A model generated the notes under the pieces. That model was not told the origin of the DNA, did not search any database, and saw nothing but the letters and a program-made list of their open reading frames with translations. From contig NZ_JALBYU010000031.1 of NCBI RefSeq assembly GCF_029963765.1, positions 1-64,000 on the forward strand: 64,000 bases of DNA. Direction: 5' to 3'. This DNA comes from Pseudomonas sp. UYIF39. Its GTDB lineage: Bacteria > Pseudomonadota > Gammaproteobacteria > Pseudomonadales > Pseudomonadaceae. The position numbers and the translations under genes are program-made. This document shows positions 51,609 to 60,031 of the stretch, one piece after another; positions within the stretch are counted from its first letter, which is position 1; each line of letters opens with the position of its first letter.

Positions 51609-53419
51609 GCACTTCGGTCCTCGGACGGTTGCAGGCTTACACCCGGTGCGCCTGCACGCAACTTCAGGGTAATCAGGGCGCCACCTTCCTTGTGGTTGGC
51701 GAACGACAGTTCACCACCGAAGGCGCGCATCAGGGTTTCGCAAATCGCCAGCCCTAACCCAAGCCCCTGAGTGCGGGTCTTGGTGGTGTAGAAGGGCTCG
51801 CTGGCGCGTCCAAGTGCCTCCAGGCAGAACCCGGGGCCATTGTCGCGAATGTACAGATTGACGCCGTCGGCAGTGGATTGGGCACTCAACCAGAGCTTAC
51901 GCGGCGGGCCTTTTTCCGTCAGGGCGTCCAGGGCGTTGGCCAGCAGATTGCCGAGCACCTGACGCAGACGGGTTTCCCCGGCCTCGACCCACAGCGTGGC
52001 GGCCGGCAAGTCGCGGATCAGCTCGACTTCCATGCTGCGTCGACGCTTGGCCAGCAGCGCCAGCGCATCGTCCAGCGCCGGTTGCAGGGCGACGCTTTCC
52101 GGGGCGTGGCGATCGCGCCGGGCGAAGGCGCGCAGGTGAGCGATGATCGAGGCCATGCGCCCGGTCAGTTCGCTGATCAACTTGAGGTTGCCGCGCGCAT
52201 CGTCGGTGCGCTGATGATCGAGCAGCACCTCGGCGTTTTCTGCATAGCTGCGGATCGCCGCCAGCGGTTGATTCAATTCGTGGCTGATGCTCGCCGACAT
52301 GGTGCCAAGGGCCGACAATTTGCCGGCCTGCACCAGATCATCCTGAGCGCGAACCAGCTCTTGCTGGGCCTGCTCGCGTTCCAGCACTTCCTGTTTCAGT
52401 CGACGGTTGAGGCCTTCGAGGTCGCTGGTCCGCTCGGCTACCCGGCCTTCCAGCTCGCGACGGGCCTTGGCTTCAAAGGCGATTCGATCAAGGTAATGGC
52501 GGCGGCGCTGTATCATCAGCCCCAGCAGCAACATCAACACCAACAACGCCGCGCCGCCGATGGCGACGACCGTGCGTACCGGGCGATCGATCAAAGTGCG
52601 TGGGGCGAGGATGCTGACGTTCCAACCGGTTTCTGCAATGGCCTGGGTTTGTGTCAGCCAGGCGTTGGGGTTGAGCCGCAATGGTTTGGGATCACGGGTC
52701 GGATAAGGTTGAATCGCAGTAATAGCCTTGCGTTCTTCTTCGCCCAACGGGCGGGTCGAGCGGAATCGCCACTCGGGCCGCGACGTGAGAATGACCACGC
52801 CGTTATGGTCGGTCAGCAGCAGTTGTTCCGGGGTTTTGCCCCAGAGACTTTCGGTGTGGTCCAGGTCAACCTTGACCACCAGCACGCCGATGATCTTTTC
52901 GCCGTTATTCACGGCGGCGGCGAAGAAATAACCGCGCTTGGCCGATGTCGTGCCCAAACCGAAAAAACGCCCAAGTCGCCCGGCCATGGCTTCGCTGAAA
53001 TACGGCCGGAAGGAAAAGTTACGCCCGACGAAACTGTCGTGTTTGTCCCAATTGGACGCGGCCAGAGTCTTGCCCGTAGTGTCCATCAGGTACATGACTT
53101 CGGCGCCGGTCTGGGCGCTGATATTTTTCAACAAGCGATTGGCGTTGCCCTGGGTGACGCCATCGTCGGGCGCGCCGAGGACGGCTCGCAGGGCCGGCAG
53201 ATCGCCGAGGATTTGCGGCAACACCTCATAGCGGTGCAGGGTACCCAGCAGGTTGGCGACGTAAAGGTCGAGGGTCTGACGGTTCTGCCCGGCCAGTTCG
53301 CTGCGGTAGTAACGCTCGGCCAGATGCTGCAGCGGCCACAGCAACGGCGCCAGGCACAGCGCGAGCAGGGCCAGGCTGCGCCAGCGGGGTCTGCGGGGAA
53401 GGGTCGGAGTCATGAGCAT
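51605..53419 (-). CDS. dctB: DctB, C4-dicarboxylate sensor kinase
   Basis: A 604-residue membrane kinase with two transmembrane segments (about 13-31 and 293-312) around a large periplasmic double Cache/PAS-type sensor. A coiled coil (about 330-370) leads to the phosphorylation domain LGTMSASISHELNQPLAAIRSYAENA and an ATPase domain ending NGPGF and TQGLGLGLAICETLM. Two in-frame ATGs (53419, 53413) are possible starts. Forms a pair with DctD. Confidence 0.9.
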   Translation of the reverse strand: MLMTPTLPRRPRWRSLALLALCLAPLLWPLQHLAERYYRSELAGQNRQTLDLYVANLLGTLHRYEVLPQILGDLPALRAVLGAPDDGVTQGNANRLLKNISAQTGAEVMYLMDTTGKTLAASNWDKHDSFVGRNFSFRPYFSEAMAGRLGRFFGLGTTSAKRGYFFAAAVNNGEKIIGVLVVKVDLDHTESLWGKTPEQLLLTDHNGVVILTSRPEWRFRSTRPLGEEERKAITAIQPYPTRDPKPLRLNPNAWLTQTQAIAETGWNVSILAPRTLIDRPVRTVVAIGGAALLVLMLLLGLMIQRRRHYLDRIAFEAKARRELEGRVAERTSDLEGLNRRLKQEVLEREQAQQELVRAQDDLVQAGKLSALGTMSASISHELNQPLAAIRSYAENAEVLLDHQRTDDARGNLKLISELTGRMASIIAHLRAFARRDRHAPESVALQPALDDALALLAKRRRSMEVELIRDLPAATLWVEAGETRLRQVLGNLLANALDALTEKGPPRKLWLSAQSTADGVNLYIRDNGPGFCLEALGRASEPFYTTKTRTQGLGLGLAICETLMRAFGGELSFANHKEGGALITLKLRAGAPGVSLQPSEDRSA

Positions 53420-53519
53420 CGAGCGCCTGTGGGTACAGGCGCATTATGCCTAGGCTTGCGGGCGCAGTCTGCGCGCCGTGGGTCAGGCACGCTTGCGCGG
53501 TGAAGATTCAGACGGTGTT

Positions 53520-54065
53520 TCAGGAAAAGACGTCAGCGTCCTTGAAGAACGCGGCGGCCTGATCTTTGCCGGACAGTTGCGGTGCTTCGTCCAGTTGCCA
53601 ATCGATGGCCAGGTCCGGGTCGTCCCAGCGAATGCTGCGTTCGGCGGACGGGGTGTAGTAGTCGGTGGTTTTGTAGAGGAATTCGGCGAACTCGCTCAGC
53701 ACCACGAAACCGTGGGCGAAACCCTCCGGGACCCACATTTGACGATGGTTCTCGGCAGACAGACGCACGGCCACCCATTTGCCGAAATGTGGCGAGCTGC
53801 GGCGAATGTCCACAGCCACGTCGAGTACTTCACCGGCTGTGACGCGAACCAGTTTGCCCTGAGTGTTTTCCAGCTGGTAATGCAGGCCGCGCAAGACGCC
53901 TTTTTGCGAGCGCGAGTGGTTGTCTTGAACGAAGTTCGTCTCCAGGCCAGTCGCTTCTTTGAAAGCCTTGGCATTGAAGCTTTCGTAGAAGAAGCCACGC
54001 TCGTCACCAAATACCTTGGGTTCGACGATCAGTACACCGGGCAGGTCGGTGGTGACTACATTCAT
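53520..54065 (-). CDS. rfbC: dTDP-4-dehydrorhamnose 3,5-epimerase
   Basis: A 181-residue cupin enzyme of dTDP-L-rhamnose synthesis. The start MNVVTTDLPGVLIVEPK at 54065 has GAGAAAG upstream. The catalytic histidine block VLRGLHYQLENTQGKLVRV and the tyrosine region FLYKTTDYYTP are present. It stands alone; rfbA, rfbB and rfbD are not in the window, which is unusual. Confidence 0.93.
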   Translation of the reverse strand: MNVVTTDLPGVLIVEPKVFGDERGFFYESFNAKAFKEATGLETNFVQDNHSRSQKGVLRGLHYQLENTQGKLVRVTAGEVLDVAVDIRRSSPHFGKWVAVRLSAENHRQMWVPEGFAHGFVVLSEFAEFLYKTTDYYTPSAERSIRWDDPDLAIDWQLDEAPQLSGKDQAAAFFKDADVFS

Positions 54066-54262
54066 GGTCTTTCTCCAGCAATAGGCGTTGATGGGCGTCA
54101 TTCTTGCGCAAAGTGACGGCCGGGGCGAGTGGCGTGTGTTATTTCCTGATCCGTTCACTGATTCTGTCGAGCCTCAGGTGGGTCTCAGGCTAGCAAAGGG
54201 GGTTGCGTATCGCCCCAAGCAGTGGCGATATAAGCGACTAATAAAATTTCAGGGGTCGTTGT

Positions 54263-57175
54263 ATGCCACTCGCCACGTTGATTCATCGCGCCAGTTTGCC
54301 CAGCCCGCAAGTGTCTGCGGAGCAAGCGCTTGAGCTGCTGAAGGGACATTACGGGCTGAGTGGAAGGTTGCAGGCCCTCGGCAGCCAGCAGGATCTTAAC
54401 TATCGGGTCGACAGCGACCAAGGGCGTTTTGTCCTGAAAATCTGCCGTGGCGACTACTCGGCGCAGGAGCTGCACGCCCAGCACGCCGGGCTCAAGCATT
54501 TGGGTGAACACCCTGATGTGCATGTGCCACGAGTGATTCCCGCCAAAAACGGTGCAGATATTCTCTCCCTGGAAGTCGGCGGCCAACCGGTGCATGTGCG
54601 CCTGCTCGATTACATCGAAGGCCAGTCGCTCACACACCTGGATCATCTGCCCGGTTCAGTGGTGGCCGGCTTCGGTCGGCTCTGCGGTGAAATGGACCTG
54701 GCGCTGGCCGGTTTCGACCATCCAGGCCTCGAGCGCACCCTTCAATGGGACGCCCGCCACGCCAACGCGTTGATCGCGCATTTGCTGCCGGTCATCAACG
54801 ACGACCAGCAACGCCGGCTGATCGCCGATGCGGCTGAACGGGCCGAGCGTCATTTGCAGCCGCTTGTGGATAAGCTGCCAGTGCAGGCGATTCACATGGA
54901 TATCACTGACGACAATGTGGTGTGGCAGCGAGATTCGCAACGCCAGTGGCAATTGCAAGGTGTGATCGATTTCGGCGACCTGGTTCGTACCTGGCGCATT
55001 ACTGATCTGTCGGTGACCTGCGCGGCGCTGCTGCACCACGCCGATGGCGATCCGTTCTACATTTTGCCGGCGGTCCAGGCCTATCACGCTGTCAATCCGC
55101 TCACGCATGAAGAGCTACTGGCGCTCTGGCCACTGATCGTCGCCCGTGCGGCGGTGTTGGTGCTCAGCGGCGAGCAACAGGTCAACATTGATCCTGGCAA
55201 CGAATACAGCCGCGACAACCTCACCCACGAGTGGGAGATTTTCCGCGTCGCTACATCGGTGCCGTTGGCGCTGATGGAAGCGGCGATCCTGACCTCGGTC
55301 GGCCAGAACCTGCCGAGCATCGGCAGCGAAGGCTTCGCGCCGCTGTTGCCGAGCCTGGTGGGGCGTGAGTTTGCGTTGATCGATCTGGGCGTGCTCAGTC
55401 CGCATTTTGAGGCCGGCAACTGGGAGCAGGAGGGGATCGATCAGCGTTTGCTGACCGAAGCTGCCGCGGCTCACGGTCTGGCGGCCAGTCGTTATGGGCA
55501 ATATCGCTTGTCCCGCACCCGCCCGGACAGCGCCGCTGAGCCGGACACTTGCCCATTGCACGTCGAGTTGCGAGTGCCCCACGGCACGGCGGTCGAGTCG
55601 CCGTTTGCCGGGGTGGTGCATCAGCCGGCGGCAGGCGTGCTGCAATTGGACGGCCCGCAACTGAGTGTGCGGTTGTGGGGCGTGACGCCGTCGCTGCACA
55701 CGGGTGCAGCGCTGGTCAAAGGCCAGGTGCTGGGTTCGGTCAGCGGGCCACTGATCGTGCAGTTGTGCCGAGGCGCTTCGTTCAATGCACCCTTGTTTTG
55801 TACGCCGTCTCGTGCCACGGCCTGGCAAGCGTTGTGCCCGTCACCGGCGGTGCTGCTGGGGCTGGCCTGTGACGCCGAAGAGGAACTCGATTCGCAGACG
55901 TTGCTGGCACGCCGTGACGCCAGTTTCGCCCGTACCCAGAAGCATTATTACGTCGATCCACCGCGCATCGAACGTGGCTGGCGCAATCACCTGATCGACA
56001 TGCAGGGCCGTTCCTACCTCGACATGCTCAACAACGTTGCGGTGCTCGGCCATGGTCACCCGCGCATGGCCGCGGTCGCCAGTCGGCAGTGGTCGCTGCT
56101 CAACACCAACTCTCGTTTTAACTACGCAGCGGTTGCCGAGTTTTCCGAGCGCTTGCTGAAGTTGTCGCCGGATTCCATGGATCGGGTGTTCCTGGTCAAC
56201 AGCGGCAGCGAGGCCAACGACCTGGCAATCCGCCTGGCATGGGCCTACAGCGGCGGTCGCGACATGCTCAGCGTGCTAGAGGCCTATCACGGCTGGACAG
56301 TGGGCGCGGACGCGGTGTCGACCTCGATTGCCGACAACCCGAAGGCTTTGAGCAGCCGTCCGGACTGGGTGCACCCGGTCACCGCGCCGAACACCTATCG
56401 CGGCGAATTCCGTGGACCGGATAGCGCGCCGGACTACGTGCGCAGCGTCGAACACAACCTGGCGAAAATTGCCGAGCAGAAACGTCAGCTGGCCGGTTTT
56501 ATCTGCGAACCGGTGTACGGCAATGCCGGCGGTATCTCGTTGCCGCCTGGGTATTTGAAGCAGGTTTATGCGCTGGTTCGTGCTCAGGGCGGTGTCTGCA
56601 TCGCCGATGAAGTGCAGGTCGGTTACGGGCGCATGGGCAACTTTTTCTGGGGTTTCGAAGAACAGGGCGTGGTGCCGGACATCATCACCATGGCCAAAGG
56701 CATGGGCAACGGTCAGCCGCTGGGGGCGGTGATCACTCGTCGGGAAATCGCCGAAGCGCTGGAGGCCGAGGGTTACTTCTTCTCGTCGGCCGGCGGCAGC
56801 CCGGTCAGTTGCCAGATCGGCATGGCAGTGCTGGATGTGATGGAGGAAGAAAAGCTCTGGGAAAACGCTCAAGTCGTGGGCGGGTATTTCAAGGAGCGGC
56901 TTGAAGCGCTGATCGATATTCATCCGTTGGTGGGCGCGGTGCATGGTTCCGGCTTCTATCTGGGCGTCGAGTTGATCCGCAATCGCGAAACCCTGGAACC
57001 GGCAACCGAAGAAACAACGGCGCTGTGTGATCGATTGCGCGAGCTGGGGATCTTCATGCAGCCGACCGGCGATTACCTGAACGTCCTCAAGATCAAACCG
57101 CCGATGGTGACTTCGCGTCAGAGCGTGGATTTCTTCGTGGACATGCTGTCGAAGGTGCTCGCAGAAGGTCTGTAA
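54263..57175 (+). CDS. Fused APH-type kinase / LytM-like domain / class III aminotransferase-fold phospho-lyase
   Basis: A 970-residue cytoplasmic protein with three parts. Residues 1-370 are an aminoglycoside-phosphotransferase-fold kinase (H211 and D213 in IHMDITDDNVVW, D236 in VIDFGDL). Residues 430-505 resemble a peptidase M23/LytM domain (VPHGTAVESPFAG, VKGQVLGSVSGP) but lack the HxH zinc ligands, so it is probably not a peptidase. Residues 560-970 are a class III aminotransferase with PLP lysine K812 (TMAKGMGNGQPLG). Vertebrate relatives of the two catalytic parts are hydroxylysine kinase and phosphohydroxylysine/phosphoethanolamine phospho-lyases, suggesting kinase then lyase steps on one amine. 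Confidence 0.85.
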   Translation: MPLATLIHRASLPSPQVSAEQALELLKGHYGLSGRLQALGSQQDLNYRVDSDQGRFVLKICRGDYSAQELHAQHAGLKHLGEHPDVHVPRVIPAKNGADILSLEVGGQPVHVRLLDYIEGQSLTHLDHLPGSVVAGFGRLCGEMDLALAGFDHPGLERTLQWDARHANALIAHLLPVINDDQQRRLIADAAERAERHLQPLVDKLPVQAIHMDITDDNVVWQRDSQRQWQLQGVIDFGDLVRTWRITDLSVTCAALLHHADGDPFYILPAVQAYHAVNPLTHEELLALWPLIVARAAVLVLSGEQQVNIDPGNEYSRDNLTHEWEIFRVATSVPLALMEAAILTSVGQNLPSIGSEGFAPLLPSLVGREFALIDLGVLSPHFEAGNWEQEGIDQRLLTEAAAAHGLAASRYGQYRLSRTRPDSAAEPDTCPLHVELRVPHGTAVESPFAGVVHQPAAGVLQLDGPQLSVRLWGVTPSLHTGAALVKGQVLGSVSGPLIVQLCRGASFNAPLFCTPSRATAWQALCPSPAVLLGLACDAEEELDSQTLLARRDASFARTQKHYYVDPPRIERGWRNHLIDMQGRSYLDMLNNVAVLGHGHPRMAAVASRQWSLLNTNSRFNYAAVAEFSERLLKLSPDSMDRVFLVNSGSEANDLAIRLAWAYSGGRDMLSVLEAYHGWTVGADAVSTSIADNPKALSSRPDWVHPVTAPNTYRGEFRGPDSAPDYVRSVEHNLAKIAEQKRQLAGFICEPVYGNAGGISLPPGYLKQVYALVRAQGGVCIADEVQVGYGRMGNFFWGFEEQGVVPDIITMAKGMGNGQPLGAVITRREIAEALEAEGYFFSSAGGSPVSCQIGMAVLDVMEEEKLWENAQVVGGYFKERLEALIDIHPLVGAVHGSGFYLGVELIRNRETLEPATEETTALCDRLRELGIFMQPTGDYLNVLKIKPPMVTSRQSVDFFVDMLSKVLAEGL

Positions 57176-57187
57176 ACACCTATCCCC

Positions 57188-57277
57188 TGTTGGAGCGAGC
57201 TTGCTCGCGATAGCGGTCCTACATTCAACATCAATGTTGGCTGGTCTGGCCACATCGCGAGCAAGCTCGCTCCCACA
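57188..57277. repeat. REP doublet, GAGCGAGCTTGCTCGC type
   Basis: TTGGAGCGAGCTTGCTCGCG and the inverted CGCGAGCAAGCTCGCTCCC flank about 45 bp. Same family as 13420-13505 and 17459-17523. It separates the 970-residue fusion gene from aguB. Confidence 0.85.
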
Positions 57278-57353
57278 GAGATAGCGTTAAAGTTCGATTA
57301 TTATCTGGGTTAATTGAATTAATTTCGACAGGTGGATTATTTTAAGCTTCAAA

Positions 57354-57380
57354 AGCCGATTTTTATCGGTTATAAAGTCG
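57354..57380 (+). promoter_or_regulatory. aguB: Possible aguB promoter/operator
   Basis: The dyad CCGAT-TTTT-ATCGG (57356-57369) directly abuts TTATAAAG, a -10-like element, about 100 bp before aguB. An operator for an AguR-type repressor would fit this position, but the sequence itself is not proof. Confidence 0.3.
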
Positions 57381-57479
57381 CCACTGCCTAGGCGTGGCCT
57401 CACCACGCCCGGTGCTTCCCATTTCTGTCATCGGTCGATGCCACGCTCGACCCTCAAGCAATTGCCCCGGAGATGATTC

Positions 57480-58358
57480 ATGAGCCGTATCGTTACCGTC
57501 GCCGCCACCCAGATGGCCTGTTCCTGGGACCTTGAAGCCAACATCGAGACCGCCGAGCGGCTGGTCCGTGAGGCCGCGGCGCAAGGCGCGCAGATCATCC
57601 TGATCCAGGAACTGTTCGAGGCTCCCTACTTTTGTCAGAAGCCGAACCCGGATTACCTGCAGCTGGCCACGACCGTTGAAGACAACGTCGCCATCAAGCA
57701 CTTCCAGAAAGTCGCCAAAGAGCTGCAAGTGGTTCTGCCGATCAGCTTCTATGAACTGGCGGGCCGCGCGCGTTTCAACAGCATCGCGATTATCGATGCC
57801 GACGGCAGCAACCTCGGGATTTATCGTAAAAGCCATATCCCGGACGGCCCTGGCTACCACGAAAAGTATTACTTCAATCCGGGCGATACCGGCTTCAAAG
57901 TCTGGAATACCCGTTACGCGAAAATCGGCGTGGGTATCTGCTGGGACCAGTGGTTCCCGGAATGCGCCCGCAGCATGGCGTTGCTGGGCGCGGAAATTCT
58001 GTTCTACCCGACAGCGATCGGCAGCGAGCCACACGACAAGACCATTTCGTCCCGTGATCACTGGCAGCGCGTGCAACAAGGCCATGCCGGTGCCAACCTG
58101 ATGCCGCTGATCGCCAGCAACCGCATCGGCAACGAAGAGCAGGACGGCTACGACATTACGTTCTACGGCTCGTCGTTCATCGCCAACCAGTTCGGCGAGA
58201 AGGTTCAAGAACTCAACGAAACCGAAGAAGGTGTGCTGGTTCAGAGCTTCGATCTGGACGAACTGGAACACATCCGCAGCGCGTGGGGGTCGTTCCGTGA
58301 TCGTCGCCCGAACCTGTATGGCACACTGAAAACCCTCGACGGTTCCCTGGAGTCCTGA
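57480..58358 (+). CDS. aguB: N-carbamoylputrescine amidohydrolase
   Basis: A 292-residue nitrilase-superfamily enzyme that converts N-carbamoylputrescine to putrescine, CO2 and ammonia. The Glu-Lys-Cys triad is E44 (QELFEAPYF), K117 (YRKSHIPDGPGY) and C154 (GVGICWDQWFPE). Length and motifs match Pseudomonas AguB. aguA starts 5 bp later, so the two steps of agmatine use are cotranscribed. Confidence 0.95.
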   Translation: MSRIVTVAATQMACSWDLEANIETAERLVREAAAQGAQIILIQELFEAPYFCQKPNPDYLQLATTVEDNVAIKHFQKVAKELQVVLPISFYELAGRARFNSIAIIDADGSNLGIYRKSHIPDGPGYHEKYYFNPGDTGFKVWNTRYAKIGVGICWDQWFPECARSMALLGAEILFYPTAIGSEPHDKTISSRDHWQRVQQGHAGANLMPLIASNRIGNEEQDGYDITFYGSSFIANQFGEKVQELNETEEGVLVQSFDLDELEHIRSAWGSFRDRRPNLYGTLKTLDGSLES

Positions 58359-58363
58359 TCGCC

Positions 58364-59470
58364 ATGACCACTTTGCACAGCACGCCTCGCGCCGACGGCT
58401 TTTATATGCCCGCCGAGTGGGCGCCACAAACCCAGACCTGGATGATCTGGCCCGAGCGTCCGGACAACTGGCGTCTGGGTGGTAAACCGGCGCAAGCCGC
58501 GCACGTCGCGGTAGCCAAAGCCATTGCCCGTTTCGAACCGGTGACCGTGGCGGTTTCCGCCGGCCAATACGAAAACGCCCGTGCCCGCCTGGACGTGCCG
58601 AATATTCGTGTGGTGGAAATGTCCAGCGACGACGCCTGGGTTCGCGACACTGGTCCGACGTTTGTCATCAATAACGGTGGCGAAGTCCGTGGTGTGAATT
58701 GGGACTTCAACTCGTGGGGCGGTTTCGACGGGGGGCTGTACTCGCCGTGGAATCGCGATTCCCAGGTGGGCGGCAAGATCCTCGAGATCGAGCGCAGCCA
58801 GCGCTATCGCACCGAGGGCTTTGTGCTCGAAGGCGGTTCGATCCACGTCGATGGCGAAGGCACGCTGATCACCACCGAAGAATGCCTGCTTAACCGCAAT
58901 CGCAATCCGCACATGAACCGCGCAGAGATCGAAGCGGTGCTTAGCGCGAATCTGGCTGTGGATAAGATCATCTGGCTGCCGGACGGTTTGTTCAACGACG
59001 AAACCGATGGCCATGTGGATAACTTCTGCTGCTACGTGCGTCCGGGCGAAGTGTTGCTGGCCTGGACCGATGACCCGCAGGACCCGAACTACCCGCGCTG
59101 CCAGGCGGCAATGAAAGTGCTGGAAAGCAGCACCGACGCCAAGGGTCGCCCATTCACGGTGCACAAAATGCCGATTCCGGGGCCGCTGTATGCGACCGAA
59201 GAAGAGTGCGCTGGTGTGGATCCGGTGGACGGGACTCAGGAACGTAATCCGACTGTGCGTCTGGCCGGTTCCTACGTGAACTTTCTGATCGTTAACGGCG
59301 GCATCATCGCGCCGAGCTTTGACGACCCGTTGGATGGCCCGGCAAAAGAGATTTTGCAGGCACTGTTCCCGCAGCACGAAGTGGTGATGGTGCCCGGCCG
59401 CGAACTGTTACTGGGAGGCGGTAACATCCACTGCCTTACCCAACAACAGCCAGCACCGCACAAAGAGTGA
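58364..59470 (+). CDS. aguA: Agmatine deiminase
   Basis: A 368-residue enzyme of the guanidino-group modifying superfamily hydrolysing agmatine to N-carbamoylputrescine. C357 in GGGNIHCLTQQQ is the catalytic cysteine, with the conserved DDAWVRDTGPTFV and DGHVDNFCCYV blocks. It ends the aguBA unit; a terminator follows at 59541-59575. No aguR regulator gene is adjacent. Confidence 0.95.
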   Translation: MTTLHSTPRADGFYMPAEWAPQTQTWMIWPERPDNWRLGGKPAQAAHVAVAKAIARFEPVTVAVSAGQYENARARLDVPNIRVVEMSSDDAWVRDTGPTFVINNGGEVRGVNWDFNSWGGFDGGLYSPWNRDSQVGGKILEIERSQRYRTEGFVLEGGSIHVDGEGTLITTEECLLNRNRNPHMNRAEIEAVLSANLAVDKIIWLPDGLFNDETDGHVDNFCCYVRPGEVLLAWTDDPQDPNYPRCQAAMKVLESSTDAKGRPFTVHKMPIPGPLYATEEECAGVDPVDGTQERNPTVRLAGSYVNFLIVNGGIIAPSFDDPLDGPAKEILQALFPQHEVVMVPGRELLLGGGNIHCLTQQQPAPHKE

Positions 59471-59540
59471 GTGCAGTTGTAACAGCTTGAGTTGATTGCA
59501 AAATAATTCAGGCAAACGTTTTAGCTCACGGTCTGGCAGA

Positions 59541-59575
59541 AAGCCCGCAGTCTTACAGGACTGCGGGCTTTTTTG
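59541..59575 (+). terminator. Intrinsic terminator after aguA
   Basis: AAGCCCGCAGTC, loop TTACAG, GACTGCGGGCTT then TTTTG: a perfect 12-bp stem with a T-run, 70 bp after the aguA stop. Confidence 0.9.
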
Positions 59576-59603
59576 TATCCGCTTGTCGACAGTTACGAAA
59601 CCT

Positions 59604-59619
59604 TGGCACAGCTCTTGTA
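59604..59619 (+). promoter_or_regulatory. Sigma-54-like promoter upstream of a small gene
   Basis: TGGCACAGCTCTTGTA fits the TGGCAC-N5-TTGC(A/T) pattern of sigma-54 promoters except that the usual -12 GC is GT. It lies between the aguA terminator and the gene at 59716. The NtrC-family regulator DctD at 50217 shows that such control exists here, but no link is implied. Confidence 0.3.
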
Positions 59620-59715
59620 TCTCTCATGGTGCAAAACAGGGAGGGGGAGAACTGCGATGTTCTGTCATAAACCTTGGATAAGTTAGCCGCTCACAAACCA
59701 GGAGAGAGCGCGGAA

Positions 59716-59928
59716 ATGAACGCCGAAATGAATGTGGTGAGCGAGCGGGCGTTGCATCCCCTGGCAGTAAACAGCGAATCGCTCCAGGTCCTGGCGCACT
59801 GGTTGAAGTCCAATGGAACGCGTCAGATCAGAGAGCCTGATCCGCGCCGGATGATGATCGAACGCTACCCCGCTGGTTTATTCAGCGAAGCGGAGCTGGA
59901 AGCGTTGTGGGATGTGATGGAAGGATAA
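59716..59928 (+). CDS. Small protein, function unknown
   Basis: A 70-residue protein taken from the ATG at 59716 (MNAEMNVVSERALHPLAV), with GGAG about 11 bases upstream; an ATG at 59728 is also possible. The core LQVLAHWLKSNGTRQIREPDPRRMMIERYPAGLF looks helical; no membrane segment. Not recognised. It has its own upstream region after the aguA terminator and is followed by a terminator at 59951-59982, so it forms a single-gene unit. Confidence 0.7.
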   Translation: MNAEMNVVSERALHPLAVNSESLQVLAHWLKSNGTRQIREPDPRRMMIERYPAGLFSEAELEALWDVMEG

Positions 59929-59950
59929 GAAGAAAAACAACGGATTGATA

Positions 59951-59982
59951 AAAGCGCTGCCGGGATGGCGGCGCTTTTTTTA
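59951..59982 (+). terminator. Intrinsic terminator of the small gene
   Basis: AAGCGCTGCC, loop GGGAT, GGCGGCGCTTTTTTTAT with one T-G mismatch in the stem, 22 bp after the stop codon of the 59716 gene. Confidence 0.85.
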
Positions 59983-60031
59983 TGGGCGAAGGTTTTTGTG
60001 ATCACTGCAGACCCACAGGGTTTTGCGGTGT

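Noticed and set aside
51878..53503. 541-codon plus-strand open frame
   Set aside because: Shadow of dctB on the opposite strand; low-complexity Gln/Arg-rich translation without motifs.
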